Counted from the stretch's first letter, positions 7,620 to 16,072 are shown. The stretch is 38,588 nucleotides of DNA from Candidatus Sulfopaludibacter sp. SbA3 (GCA_945860645.1 CAMATG010000007.1:1-38588); one strand, 5' to 3'. Notes: generated by a model from the letters alone, not told the origin. Program-made: numbers and translations.

Positions 7620-8819
7620 ATGCTCGAAACCGATCTCTCGCGCCGCCGCGCGCTGCGTTTAGCCACGGCGATGACAGCGGCAAGTTATTCCCGCGTGATG
7701 GGCGCCAATGAGCGTATCCACCTGGGCCTGATCGGCTGCGGCGGCCGCGGCACGGGCGTGATGGGCACGTTCATGAACACCAATCAGGTGGACGTTACCG
7801 CCGTTTGCGACGTTTACGGTGACCGCATTGATCGCGCGCAACAGAAGGCGACCAAGGCGCAGGGGTTTAACGACCATCGCAAATTGCTGGCCGCGAAGAA
7901 CGTGGATGCGGTGCTGATCGCCACGCCGGATCACTGGCACAGCGGGTGCGCGATTGACGCGCTGAACGCGGGCAAAGACGTCTACGTGGAAAAACCGCTG
8001 ACGCTGACGATTGAAGAAGGCCCCCACATTGTGAAGGCCGCGCGCGTGAACAACCGCATATGCCAGGTGGGCATGCAGCAGCGGTCGGGGCAGATTTATC
8101 TGCAGGCCAAGCGCGAGTATTTCGACACGGGCAAACTGGGCAAGATTACGATGGCGCGCACGTGGTGGCACGGCAACGGCGCGCATTTGCAGAAGGCGCC
8201 GGAGCGATTGGCGCAACAGCCTTCGAACCTGGACTGGGCGCGATTCCTGGGCCCGGTAAAATGGCGCGATTGGGACCCGCAGCGGTTCTGGAATTTCCGC
8301 GCGTACCTGGAATTCGGCGGCGGGCAGGTGACCGATCTATTCACGCACTGGATCGACGTTGTCCACATGTTCATGGGACAGGACAACCCGATTTCGGCCA
8401 GCGCCGCGGGCGGCATTCTGCACTACAAAGACGGCCGCACGGCGCCGGACACGATCAACGTTTTGCTGGAGTATCCGAAGGAATGGACGGCGACGTTCGA
8501 AGCGACACTCGCCCCCGGCATCAAGGGCGCAGGCGTGGAGATGTGCGGTACCGAAGGCCGGCTGTTCATCACGCGCAGCCAGTTTGAGTTCTATCCGCCA
8601 GAGCGGGGCGCGCCGCCGGTGATCGTGAAATCGCCGCGCGATCAGACCATCGACCACGTGGAAAACTTCCTGGATTGCTGCCGTTCGCGCAAGTTGCCGA
8701 ATGGCGATGTCTACATTGGCCACCGCTCGGCGGCCGCGTCGCACCTGGGCAATATCGCCTACCTGCAACGCCGCCGGCTTCGTTATAACCCCGACCGCGA
8801 GGAGATTTTACCCCTATGA
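7620..8819 (+). CDS. Tat-exported Gfo/Idh/MocA-family oxidoreductase, copy 1
   Basis: This 399-residue NAD(P)-dependent dehydrogenase has an N-terminal RRRALRLATAMTA-type export signal. The Rossmann glycine motif IGCGGRG lies at about residues 38-44, followed by the family EKPLTLT motif. The C-terminal half is the GFO/IDH/MocA alpha/beta domain with FTHWIDVVHMF. Exported members often act in sugar or sugar-acid oxidation with a tightly bound cofactor. Its stop overlaps the start of a close paralogue as ATGA. With the divergent sulfatase and nitrilase, and the nearby isomerase, it suggests degradation of modified sugars; that pathway link is inference. Confidence 0.9.
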   Translation: MLETDLSRRRALRLATAMTAASYSRVMGANERIHLGLIGCGGRGTGVMGTFMNTNQVDVTAVCDVYGDRIDRAQQKATKAQGFNDHRKLLAAKNVDAVLIATPDHWHSGCAIDALNAGKDVYVEKPLTLTIEEGPHIVKAARVNNRICQVGMQQRSGQIYLQAKREYFDTGKLGKITMARTWWHGNGAHLQKAPERLAQQPSNLDWARFLGPVKWRDWDPQRFWNFRAYLEFGGGQVTDLFTHWIDVVHMFMGQDNPISASAAGGILHYKDGRTAPDTINVLLEYPKEWTATFEATLAPGIKGAGVEMCGTEGRLFITRSQFEFYPPERGAPPVIVKSPRDQTIDHVENFLDCCRSRKLPNGDVYIGHRSAAASHLGNIAYLQRRRLRYNPDREEILPL

Positions 8820-10000
8820 ACCGCCGTTCCCTGATTCGAGGCGCCGCCGCCATGTCGGCCGCCAGCTATATGCGCGTGATGGGCGCCAATGACCGCATCC
8901 AACTGGGCCTGATCGGCTGCGGGGATCGCGGCGAGTACGTGATGACGGTGTTCCAGGGCAGCAAGCAAGTCGATGTTGCCGCCGTCTGCGACATCTACGG
9001 GGCGAAGATCGACAAGGTGCAGCAGAAGGCCGTTGGGGCCAAGGGCTTCAGCGATCATCGGAAATTATTGGAGACAAAGACGGTGGATGCGGTGCTGATC
9101 GCCACGCCCGACCACTGGCACTCCACCTGCGCCATCGATGCCCTGAACGCCGGCAAAGACGTCTACGTGGAAAAGCCGTTGACGCTGACCATCGACGAAG
9201 GCCCGCCCATCGTGAAGGCGGCGCGCGTCAACAATCGCATCTGCCAGGTGGGTATGCAGCAGCGCTCCGGCGAGAACTATTTGCAGGCCAAGCGCGACTA
9301 CATCGACTCCGGCAAATTGGGCAAGGTCACCATGGCGCGGACCTGGTGGCATGGCAACGGCTATCACCTGCGCAAGGCGCCGGCTTCGCTGCAATCCAAG
9401 CCGTCGAACCTGGACTGGGCCCGCTTCCTGGGTCCGGTGAAATGGCGCGACTACGACCCGCAGCAGTACTTCAACTTCCGCGCGTATTTGGATTTTGGCG
9501 GCGGCCAGGTGACCGATCTGTTCACGCACTGGATCGACGTGGTCCACATGTTCATGGGCCAGGACAATCCGATTTCGGCGAGCGCGGCGGGCGGCGTCTA
9601 CCACTACAAAGACGGGCGCACGGCGCCGGACACGATCAATGTGTTGTTGGAGTACCCGAAGGAATGGGTGGCGACTTTTGAGGCCACGCTGGCGCCGGGC
9701 ATTAAGGGCGCGGCCGTCGAGATGTGCGGCACTGAAGGCAAGCTCTACATCACCCGGCAGGGCTATGAATTTCTGTCGGCCGAAAAGGGCGCGCAGCCCA
9801 TCAAGGTTCCCTACACGAAGGATCAGACCATCGATCACGTGCAGAACTTCCTGGACTGCTGCCGGTCGCGAAAACTGCCGAATGCGGATGTGCAGATCGG
9901 GCACCGGTCGGCGGCCGCGTCGCATCTGGGCAACATCGCCTACGTGCAGAAACGGCGGCTGAACTACAATCCGGATCGCGAAGAAATTTTGCCGCTCTAG
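8816..10000 (+). CDS. Tat-exported Gfo/Idh/MocA-family oxidoreductase, copy 2
   Basis: This 394-residue paralogue of the upstream gene is roughly three-quarters identical by eye over the whole length. The signal segment (MNRRSLIRGAAAMSAASYMR), the IGCGDRG nucleotide-binding loop, EKPLTLT and FTHWIDVVHMF are all kept. The 4-bp ATGA overlap implies translational coupling, so both copies are expressed together. The pair looks like a tandem duplication with retained function, either a heteromer or two substrates. TssK begins 35 bp downstream on the same strand, so read-through into the secretion genes is possible. Confidence 0.9.
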   Translation: MNRRSLIRGAAAMSAASYMRVMGANDRIQLGLIGCGDRGEYVMTVFQGSKQVDVAAVCDIYGAKIDKVQQKAVGAKGFSDHRKLLETKTVDAVLIATPDHWHSTCAIDALNAGKDVYVEKPLTLTIDEGPPIVKAARVNNRICQVGMQQRSGENYLQAKRDYIDSGKLGKVTMARTWWHGNGYHLRKAPASLQSKPSNLDWARFLGPVKWRDYDPQQYFNFRAYLDFGGGQVTDLFTHWIDVVHMFMGQDNPISASAAGGVYHYKDGRTAPDTINVLLEYPKEWVATFEATLAPGIKGAAVEMCGTEGKLYITRQGYEFLSAEKGAQPIKVPYTKDQTIDHVQNFLDCCRSRKLPNADVQIGHRSAAASHLGNIAYVQKRRLNYNPDREEILPL

Positions 10001-10035
10001 GGCGGGCGATTGCGCGTGTTACCTTTGGAGTCGGT

Positions 10036-11394
10036 ATGAGGCAATTGCAGCCGGTGATCTGGATGAAGGGGACTTTTTTGAGTCCCCAGCATTTGCAGAC
10101 GCAAGATCGATTTATTGAGAGCACGCTACGGTTTCACACCGAAGCGCTGAGCTTCCGCCCGTGGGGTTTCGGGCACGTTCGCATCGACCATGAGCAACTG
10201 GCGGCTGGCAACATCGCCATCGCCTCCGCGACGGGCATCTTCCCGGACGGGATGCCATTCGACATCCCCGCGCCCGATTCGCCGCCGCCGCCGAAGCCGT
10301 TGGCAGAGGCGTTCGACGTTGATCAAAACGAACTCGACGTTTTTCTGTGCATCCCCGACCAGCGGATCCCCGGGCTGAATATTTCGCTCGCGACGCGGAA
10401 GGATTCCGGTACGCGCTACTTCTCCGAAGTGGCCATGCTGCGGGATGAAAACAATGGGCTGAACGAAAAGCCGGTGCAGGTGGCGCGGAAGAATTTCCGT
10501 ATTCTGACCAGCAACGAATCGCTCGATGGGTATTCGACAATTCGCTTTGCCCGGGTTAAGCGAAACCCGACCGGAACACTGGACGTGGACCAGAAGTTCG
10601 TCCCGCCAACGCTCGACATCAGCGGCACGGAATACCTGCTGGCGCTGACCCGCCGGCTGATTGAAATTCTGAGTGCGAAGAGCTCCTTGCTGGCCAACCA
10701 ACGGCGGCAGAAGAATTTGAGCCTGGCCGATTTCGGCACCGCCGACATTGCCAATTTCTGGCTGCTGTATACGATTAACTCGCATTTTCCCCAGTTCCAG
10801 CATCTGCTGGAAGTCCGGCGCGGACATCCGGAAGCGCTCTACGAGACGATGGTTTCGCTGGCCGGGGCGCTGACAACGTTCTCCCTGAACCTGCATCCGC
10901 GGGACCTGCCGAAGTACGATCACGACAATCTGGGCGGCTGCTTCACGGAGTTGGACGAACAGATCCGAACGTTGCTGGAAACCGTTGTCCCCAGCAATTT
11001 CGTATCTTTGCCCCTCAAACTATTGCAACCGTCCATCTACGGCACGCCGCTGGCAGAGGACCGGTTCCTGAAGAATACGCGCATGTACCTGGCGATCTCG
11101 GCGGATATGAACGAGGGCGACCTTATCGCCAAGACACCGTATCTGGTGAAGGTCTGCTCGGCCAATCACATCGAGCATCTGGTGCGCCAGGCGCTGCCGG
11201 GCGTGTCGTTGACGCACGTGCCGAAACCGCCCAGCGCGGTGCCGGTGAAGCTGAACTGCCAGTACTTCAGCGTGGGTATGAGCGGCGGGGCATGGGAAGC
11301 CATTACGCGGGCTCGCAATCTGGCGGCGTACGTGCCAGGCGATCTGCCCGCCGCGAATCTGGAACTGATCATTTTGTTGCCGGAAGCGGGCTGA
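10036..11394 (+). CDS. tssK: TssK-family type VI secretion baseplate protein, copy 1
   Basis: This 452-residue protein has the TssK N-terminal signature (VIWMKGTFLSPQHLQTQDRF), then RPWGFG and the GIFPDGMPF segment, and the C-terminal HLVRQALPGVSLTHVPKPP plus QYFSV region. TssK is the trimeric adaptor that joins the T6SS baseplate to the TssLM membrane complex, and its length is normal. A TTTGGAG ribosome site precedes the ATG. It is separated from its paralogue at 14692 by a 3-kb gene on the opposite strand, an unusual arrangement. The 35-bp gap after the oxidoreductase pair leaves little room for its own promoter. Confidence 0.85.
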   Translation: MRQLQPVIWMKGTFLSPQHLQTQDRFIESTLRFHTEALSFRPWGFGHVRIDHEQLAAGNIAIASATGIFPDGMPFDIPAPDSPPPPKPLAEAFDVDQNELDVFLCIPDQRIPGLNISLATRKDSGTRYFSEVAMLRDENNGLNEKPVQVARKNFRILTSNESLDGYSTIRFARVKRNPTGTLDVDQKFVPPTLDISGTEYLLALTRRLIEILSAKSSLLANQRRQKNLSLADFGTADIANFWLLYTINSHFPQFQHLLEVRRGHPEALYETMVSLAGALTTFSLNLHPRDLPKYDHDNLGGCFTELDEQIRTLLETVVPSNFVSLPLKLLQPSIYGTPLAEDRFLKNTRMYLAISADMNEGDLIAKTPYLVKVCSANHIEHLVRQALPGVSLTHVPKPPSAVPVKLNCQYFSVGMSGGAWEAITRARNLAAYVPGDLPAANLELIILLPEAG

Positions 11395-11412
11395 TCCGCT
11401 CCCGGCGACTGG

Positions 11413-14400
11413 TTATTTCTTCATCGCGAAGACAACGACGACGACGATCGCCACAAGCAGCAAAACGCCCAGGGCGATGAAGATCATCTTATTGTTGGGC
11501 GGCGCGGCCTGCGGCATCCCGCCGGGCATTCCTTGGGGCATGCTGCCGGGCATTTGTGGGGCCTGCGGCATACCGGGTTGGAACGTCGGCGAATTGATGT
11601 TCATCTGCGGCGCGTTCATGTAGGGGTCCGACATCTGGGGTCCCGTCATTTGCGGCGCGCTAACGCTACCAGGCGTGAAATTCAGCCCGTCCGCCCCCAC
11701 ACCAACCTGCGGCATGTACACTTGCGGGCCGCTCATTTGCGGACCGGTCAATTGCGGGGCTCCGAACGTTGGACCTTGGACGTTGGCCATACCGCCAAGG
11801 GCACCCATCATCCCAGCACCAGCGCCACCGCCGGCACCTTGTGCACCGCCGCCGGCCGCGCCAGGAGGGCCACCGGCGCCGGGGGACATGAACATGCGCG
11901 TGTACTCGCTGGGGCCCGAGGGAGGAGCGGCTCCACCACCGGGGGCCCCGCCGAAGCCGCCACCGCCAGGGGGCATGGTGAAGACCTGTGTCGCGCTGGC
12001 GGCGGGAGGACCGCCGAAGGCAGGGGGAGGCGTATGGGGCGCGCTGGGCGGCGCCATGGAAGGGGCACCGCTGCCGGGGCCGCCGAAGATCTGGGTAAAC
12101 TCGCCAGGCGCGCCATGCGGCTTACTTGGCGTGGGGCCCTGCGGCGGGAAAGCGAAGGGCGTGGACGGAGCGCCGCCGGAGGGCCCGGCCGGGGCGGAAC
12201 CACCGCCGGAATTGAACATCCGGGTGAACTCGCCGGGCTGGCTGCCGCTGACCGATGGCAGACCGCTGGAAGGCGGGGGCGTGGACGGCAGGCTGGGAGT
12301 GGGGCCGGAGGGAGAGTTGAAGATCCTGGAGAATTCCCCGGGTGCACCCTGCGCCGGTGGCGCTTGCGGCGGCGCGTTGAACATGTTGGCGAAATCGTTA
12401 GCCGCGGCAGCGGGAGGCGCGGAGGGCGGGGCGGCGGGAGGCGGTGTGGACGGCCCGGGAGCGGTGAACATCCGGGTGAACTCGCCCCCGCCAGATGACG
12501 GCGGCGGCGCTGCCGGGGCGGATGGAGCCTTCGGCGGTTCCGGCGCTTTCGGCGGAATGCTTCCGGGGGCCGGGGCGGTGAACATCCGGGTAAATTCGCC
12601 GGCAGGAGGCGCGGCGGATGGTTTCGGCGGTTCAGCAGGCGCTGCAACCGGCACGCTGGCCGGGGCGGCGGGTTTTGGCGCTTCCGGAGCCGGGATGCTA
12701 CCGGGTAGCGGGGCCGTGAACATGCGAGTGAATTCTCCGCCTCCGGCCGGGGGCGGCGCGGCGGCGGGCGGCTTCGGCGGCTCGGGAGCCTTCGGCGGTT
12801 CCGGCGCTTTCGGGGATTCCGGCGGCGCGGTGGCGCCCATCGACTGGGCGTTGAACATCCGCGTGAATTCTCCACCTTCGCTGGCGGCGGGCGCGGCCGC
12901 CGGCGGCTTCGGCGGCTCGGGAGCCTTCGGCGGTTCCGGCGCCTTCGGGGCTTCCGGCGGAGCCGTTGCTCCCAGCGACTGGGCGTTAAACATCCGCGTG
13001 AATTCTCCGCCTTCGCTGGCGGCGGGCACGGCCGCCGGCGGCTTGGGCGGCTCTGGAGCCTTCACTGGTTCCGGGGCTTTCGGGGCTTCCGGCGTAGCTG
13101 TAGCGCCCAGCGACTGGGCGTTAAACATCCGCGTGAATTCTCCGCCTTCGCTGGCGGGGGGCGCGGCGGCCGACGGCTTCGGCGGCTCAGGAGCCTTCGG
13201 CGGTTCCGGCGCCTTCGGGGCGTCCGGCGGAGCCGTCGCGCCCGGCGACTGGGCGTTGAACATCCGCGTGAATTCTCCGCCTTCGCTGGCGGGGGGCGCG
13301 GCGGCCGGCGGCTTCGGCGGCTCAGGAGCCTTCAGCTGTTCCGGCGCCTTCGGGGCGTCCGGCGGAGCCGTCGCGCCCGGCGACTGGGCATTGAACATCC
13401 TCGTGAATTCTCCGCCTTCGCTGGCGGGAGGCGGCGCGGCGGCCGGCGCTTTCGGCGGCTCGGGAGCGACAGGCGGTGCGCTCGCCTGCGCGTTGAACAT
13501 ACGAGTGAACTCGCCCGGGGCAGCCACGGGCGGGGCAGGCGCTACGACCTGCGGAAGCGGCAACTCCTCCGTGGGGGCTTCGGCCGGGGGAGGGGGAACA
13601 CTGGCCTTCGGCGGCTCCACAGGAGAGGAGAACAGCCGGGTAAATTCGCCCGGTTCGCGGCCTTTGGCGGGGCTTGACGGCGTTGCCGGAGCGCTCGACA
13701 TCGACAGCCCGCCCTTGCCACGTTCCGGCACCTGAAAGAGCTTCAGGAAGTCCTCGTCGGCACCTTTTTTGCTTTCCGGCGGCGCCTCCGGCAGACCAGC
13801 TGATGGATTGGCGGACGGCGTCATGGCGCGAAACGGGGGAAGAGTTTCCCCGCGATTGGGAAGCGACGGCGCTTGAAAGGGAGGCAGCGTGGCCCCGCGG
13901 CTGGGGTCGTAGGCCTGGAAGGGGGGCAACGTCGCGCCTTTATCCAAATCACTTAACTTCGGCTCTGGCGCTTTAAAGGAGGGCAGTGTGGCGCCCTTGG
14001 TGGGATCGTACGCCTGGAACGAGGGGAGCGTGGCCCCCTTCTCGACATCGGCCATAAATGTCTCTGGCGCTTTAAACGAAGGTAGCGTCGCGCCTTTCGT
14101 CGGATCATAGGCGGCAAACGGAGGCAATGTGGCCCCCTTCTGCAAGTCGTTCAAGGCGGAAGGCGGCGGAAACGCTGATGGCGCGTCGGGAATTCCCCCC
14201 AGCCACTCGCGGAACCCACGCCGGTCCGGCAACAAATGGGATACCACGTACGGCGTTCCGTCGTGATCGCCCACTTCAAGCACAAACTGACGGTGCTCAG
14301 AAGGCAACTGGTGGATCTTGTCCAGCAGGACATTGTTCTCCGGCGTTCGCCCGGAGAGAAACAGATGTGCCTCCACCGCCTGGCCGGAGGCCTTCTCGCG

Positions 14401-14469
14401 CGCAACCACGGTCCGAATCCCGTCGTTTCGCAACTCTGCCAGAATCTCGTATTTGTCGTCGAAGCTCAT
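11413..14469 (-). CDS. Pro/Ala-rich GEFTRMF/TLPxF multi-repeat protein with C-terminal membrane anchor
   Basis: I do not recognise this roughly 1,018-residue protein as a named family. In order: about 110 residues of globular N-terminus (MSFDDKYEILAELRNDGIRT); seven TLPxF motifs spaced 14 and 19 residues in alternation; a long Pro/Ala/Gly-rich disordered region with ten exact GEFTRMF motifs and at least five variants (GEFTRLF, NDFANMF, GEFSRIF, GEFTQIF, SEYTRMF); a PQMTGPQMSGPQ-type segment; and a final hydrophobic helix ending VVVVVFAMKK, a tail anchor that puts the bulk in the cytosol. The ATG at 14469 was chosen over 14526 because MSFDDKYEIL begins the folded part. It lies antisense between two tssK genes. 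I infer a scaffold or phospho-acceptor for the nearby kinases. Confidence 0.75.
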   Translation of the reverse strand: MSFDDKYEILAELRNDGIRTVVAREKASGQAVEAHLFLSGRTPENNVLLDKIHQLPSEHRQFVLEVGDHDGTPYVVSHLLPDRRGFREWLGGIPDAPSAFPPPSALNDLQKGATLPPFAAYDPTKGATLPSFKAPETFMADVEKGATLPSFQAYDPTKGATLPSFKAPEPKLSDLDKGATLPPFQAYDPSRGATLPPFQAPSLPNRGETLPPFRAMTPSANPSAGLPEAPPESKKGADEDFLKLFQVPERGKGGLSMSSAPATPSSPAKGREPGEFTRLFSSPVEPPKASVPPPPAEAPTEELPLPQVVAPAPPVAAPGEFTRMFNAQASAPPVAPEPPKAPAAAPPPASEGGEFTRMFNAQSPGATAPPDAPKAPEQLKAPEPPKPPAAAPPASEGGEFTRMFNAQSPGATAPPDAPKAPEPPKAPEPPKPSAAAPPASEGGEFTRMFNAQSLGATATPEAPKAPEPVKAPEPPKPPAAVPAASEGGEFTRMFNAQSLGATAPPEAPKAPEPPKAPEPPKPPAAAPAASEGGEFTRMFNAQSMGATAPPESPKAPEPPKAPEPPKPPAAAPPPAGGGEFTRMFTAPLPGSIPAPEAPKPAAPASVPVAAPAEPPKPSAAPPAGEFTRMFTAPAPGSIPPKAPEPPKAPSAPAAPPPSSGGGEFTRMFTAPGPSTPPPAAPPSAPPAAAANDFANMFNAPPQAPPAQGAPGEFSRIFNSPSGPTPSLPSTPPPSSGLPSVSGSQPGEFTRMFNSGGGSAPAGPSGGAPSTPFAFPPQGPTPSKPHGAPGEFTQIFGGPGSGAPSMAPPSAPHTPPPAFGGPPAASATQVFTMPPGGGGFGGAPGGGAAPPSGPSEYTRMFMSPGAGGPPGAAGGGAQGAGGGAGAGMMGALGGMANVQGPTFGAPQLTGPQMSGPQVYMPQVGVGADGLNFTPGSVSAPQMTGPQMSDPYMNAPQMNINSPTFQPGMPQAPQMPGSMPQGMPGGMPQAAPPNNKMIFIALGVLLLVAIVVVVVFAMKK
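12707..13516 (-). repeat. 135-bp in-frame tandem repeats (45-residue GEFTRMF units)
   Basis: The marker GACTGGGC recurs at 12842, 12977, 13112, 13247 and 13382, giving an exact 135-bp period; degenerate units flank it at about 12707 and at the right end. Each unit encodes GGEFTRMFNAQS, a GATAPP segment, KAPEPPKAPEPPKPP and a short SEG linker. The high nucleotide identity between units points to recent slippage or recombination. The array lies wholly inside the repeat-protein gene. Confidence 0.9.
13830..14146 (-). repeat. Seven TLPxF repeats in the N-terminal region (99-bp super-period)
   Basis: On the minus strand, seven copies of [KR]G[AE]TLP[PS]F are encoded. Spacings alternate between 14 residues (linker AYDPT) and 19 residues (linker KAPE plus an acidic spacer), so the super-unit is 33 residues or 99 bp; the last unit is shorter. 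This repeat family is distinct from the GEFTRMF array in the same protein. Confidence 0.85.
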
Positions 14470-14497
14470 AGGCTGTCTACCCGTTCCGTGAAAGTAG

Positions 14498-14526
14498 ATT
14501 ATCACGCCGGCCCCGAAAGACCGCAT
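14498..14526 (-). promoter_or_regulatory. Possible promoter of the repeat-protein gene
   Basis: On the minus strand, GATAAT (14498-14503) matches the -10 consensus at five of six positions. ATGCGG (14521-14526), 17 bp upstream, is a weak -35 resembling the TTGCGG used before tRNA-Pro. The ATG at 14469 would be about 28 nt downstream of the -10. The remaining divergent gap up to 14691 should also hold the control region of the second tssK, where I see no clear promoter. Confidence 0.3.
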
Positions 14527-14691
14527 TCAGAAAAGCACTGAGGAGGCACGCGGATTCGCATGGGAAAAGCCATCAGCCCCTCACTAATTTCCTACGGTAG
14601 CAAGTTGAAAGGGCTGTGGTAGAGTAAATCGTGCCAAGAAGCGGAAAAGGGCGGGACTTTATTCGCCGAATCCGCGTTAGGGATTAAGCGC

Positions 14692-16047
14692 ATGAAACAG
14701 CTTTCGCGCGTAGTGTGGTCGGAGGGGATGTACCTCGGGCCTCATCATTTTCAGGTACAGGGCCGCTACTTCGAAGATTCGATTCGGTTCGCGACCTCGT
14801 CTCTATGGTTTGAGCCATGGGGAATGGTTGGGTGCGAGCTCGATTCCGAAGCCCTGATCAACGGGACGCTTTCCGTCCTCCACGCCCGCGGGATATTCCC
14901 CGACGGGCTGCCCTTCCATATGCCGCAGCATGACCCGCTGCCGGTGACACGCAACATCGCCGACGAGTTTCCGATGACTCGCGACCGCGTCACGGTTTAC
15001 TTGACCATTCCCCAGCGTCGGGAAAATGGCGTCAATTGCGTGCCGTCCGAAGAGGCCTCCATAAACCCGACCCGGTTTATTGCCGAGAACCAAATGCTAT
15101 TCGACGAAACGACCGGCCGCGATGAGAAAGCGGTCCGGCTCGGCCGGAAGAATATAAAGCTCGCCTTGGATCTGGACAGTCCGGATCCCAACGCCAGCGT
15201 CGCCATTGCCCGCGTAATGCGGGACGGGTCCGGCAATTTCGTCTTTGACCCGAGCTTCGTCCCCCCTTGCGTGCAAGTCGCGGCCAGCGAACGGGTTTTG
15301 AGCCTTCTGCAGCGGCTTGTGGACATTCTGGACGACAAGAGCCGCTCGCTCGGCCGCGGCAAGAGCGGTAGCGCCAGCTTGTGGTCGGAGTATTCGACTT
15401 CAGAGATCGCCACATTCTGGATGTTGCACAGCATCAACGCCGCGCTGGCGCCGCTTCGCCACCAGTTGAAGGTGAAACGCGGGCACCCCGAAGAGCTCTA
15501 CAGCGAACTGGCGCGCCTGGCCGGTGCGCTTTGTACGTTTTCTGTTGATCATCATCCGAGCAAAATTCCGCTGTATAGACATCGGGAGTTGGACAAGACG
15601 TTTGAAGATCTTGACGCATTGATCCGATTCCTGTTGGAGACGATGGTTCCGACGCAATACATTCAGATCCCGCTCGAGAAAACGGCGGATTACTTCTATC
15701 AGGGCAACGTGACCGACCAGCGCGTCCTGAATCCGTCGAAGTGGATCCTCAGCGTGCGGTCCTCGGCCATGGAAGCCGACGTCATCCGAAAAACGCCGCA
15801 ACTGGCGAAGCTTTGCTCCACGTCCTTCGTTCCCAAACTTGTCGAGCGCGCCCTACCCGGCCTGCCGCTCATCCATCTTCCGGTCCCGCCGTCGGCCATC
15901 CGGTCGCGCGTGGACGCGCAGTATTTTGCGGTTACCTGCAAAGGTCCCTGCTGGGAGAGCGTTTCGCAAACCCGCCAGATCGGCCTCTACATCCCTGGTG
16001 ACCTGCCGGACCCCAAGCCGGAGCTGTACGTAATTCTGGAATCCTGA
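14692..16047 (+). CDS. tssK: TssK-family type VI secretion baseplate protein, copy 2
   Basis: This 451-residue TssK has VVWSEGMYLGPHHFQVQGRY at the N-terminus, EPWGM, RGIFPDGLPF, and VERALPGLPLIHLPVPPSA with DAQYFAV near the C-terminus. It is clearly homologous to the copy at 10036 but divergent along its whole length, so it is an older paralogue rather than a recent duplicate. It should link the baseplate to TssL/TssM. It opens a tight same-strand run with tssL (25-bp gap), tssM and two kinase genes. No strong ribosome site precedes the ATG. Confidence 0.88.
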   Translation: MKQLSRVVWSEGMYLGPHHFQVQGRYFEDSIRFATSSLWFEPWGMVGCELDSEALINGTLSVLHARGIFPDGLPFHMPQHDPLPVTRNIADEFPMTRDRVTVYLTIPQRRENGVNCVPSEEASINPTRFIAENQMLFDETTGRDEKAVRLGRKNIKLALDLDSPDPNASVAIARVMRDGSGNFVFDPSFVPPCVQVAASERVLSLLQRLVDILDDKSRSLGRGKSGSASLWSEYSTSEIATFWMLHSINAALAPLRHQLKVKRGHPEELYSELARLAGALCTFSVDHHPSKIPLYRHRELDKTFEDLDALIRFLLETMVPTQYIQIPLEKTADYFYQGNVTDQRVLNPSKWILSVRSSAMEADVIRKTPQLAKLCSTSFVPKLVERALPGLPLIHLPVPPSAIRSRVDAQYFAVTCKGPCWESVSQTRQIGLYIPGDLPDPKPELYVILES

Positions 16048-16072
16048 TTTCGTTTCCCATTTCGAGGAGTGC

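Noticed and set aside
6218-7666. An upstream 483-codon extension of the nitrilase frame
   Set aside because: It lies wholly inside the sulfatase gene in another frame, is Arg/Pro-rich with no domain, and the signal peptide and ATGA overlap fix the nitrilase start at 6217.
12707-13516. Regular repeats that might be a CRISPR array
   Set aside because: The period is 135 bp with no unique spacers, and the units are in-frame coding repeats.
11675-13735. A 686-codon plus-strand open frame opposite the repeat protein
   Set aside because: It is a shadow made of Gly/Ala/Pro repeats from the antisense of the GEFTRMF array. The minus-strand frame has a folded N-terminus, conserved motifs and a membrane tail.
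14527-14691. A dif-like site near the skew change
   Set aside because: I scanned the gaps between 10 and 24 kb by eye and found no 28-bp XerCD-like palindrome; the terminus idea rests on skew alone.
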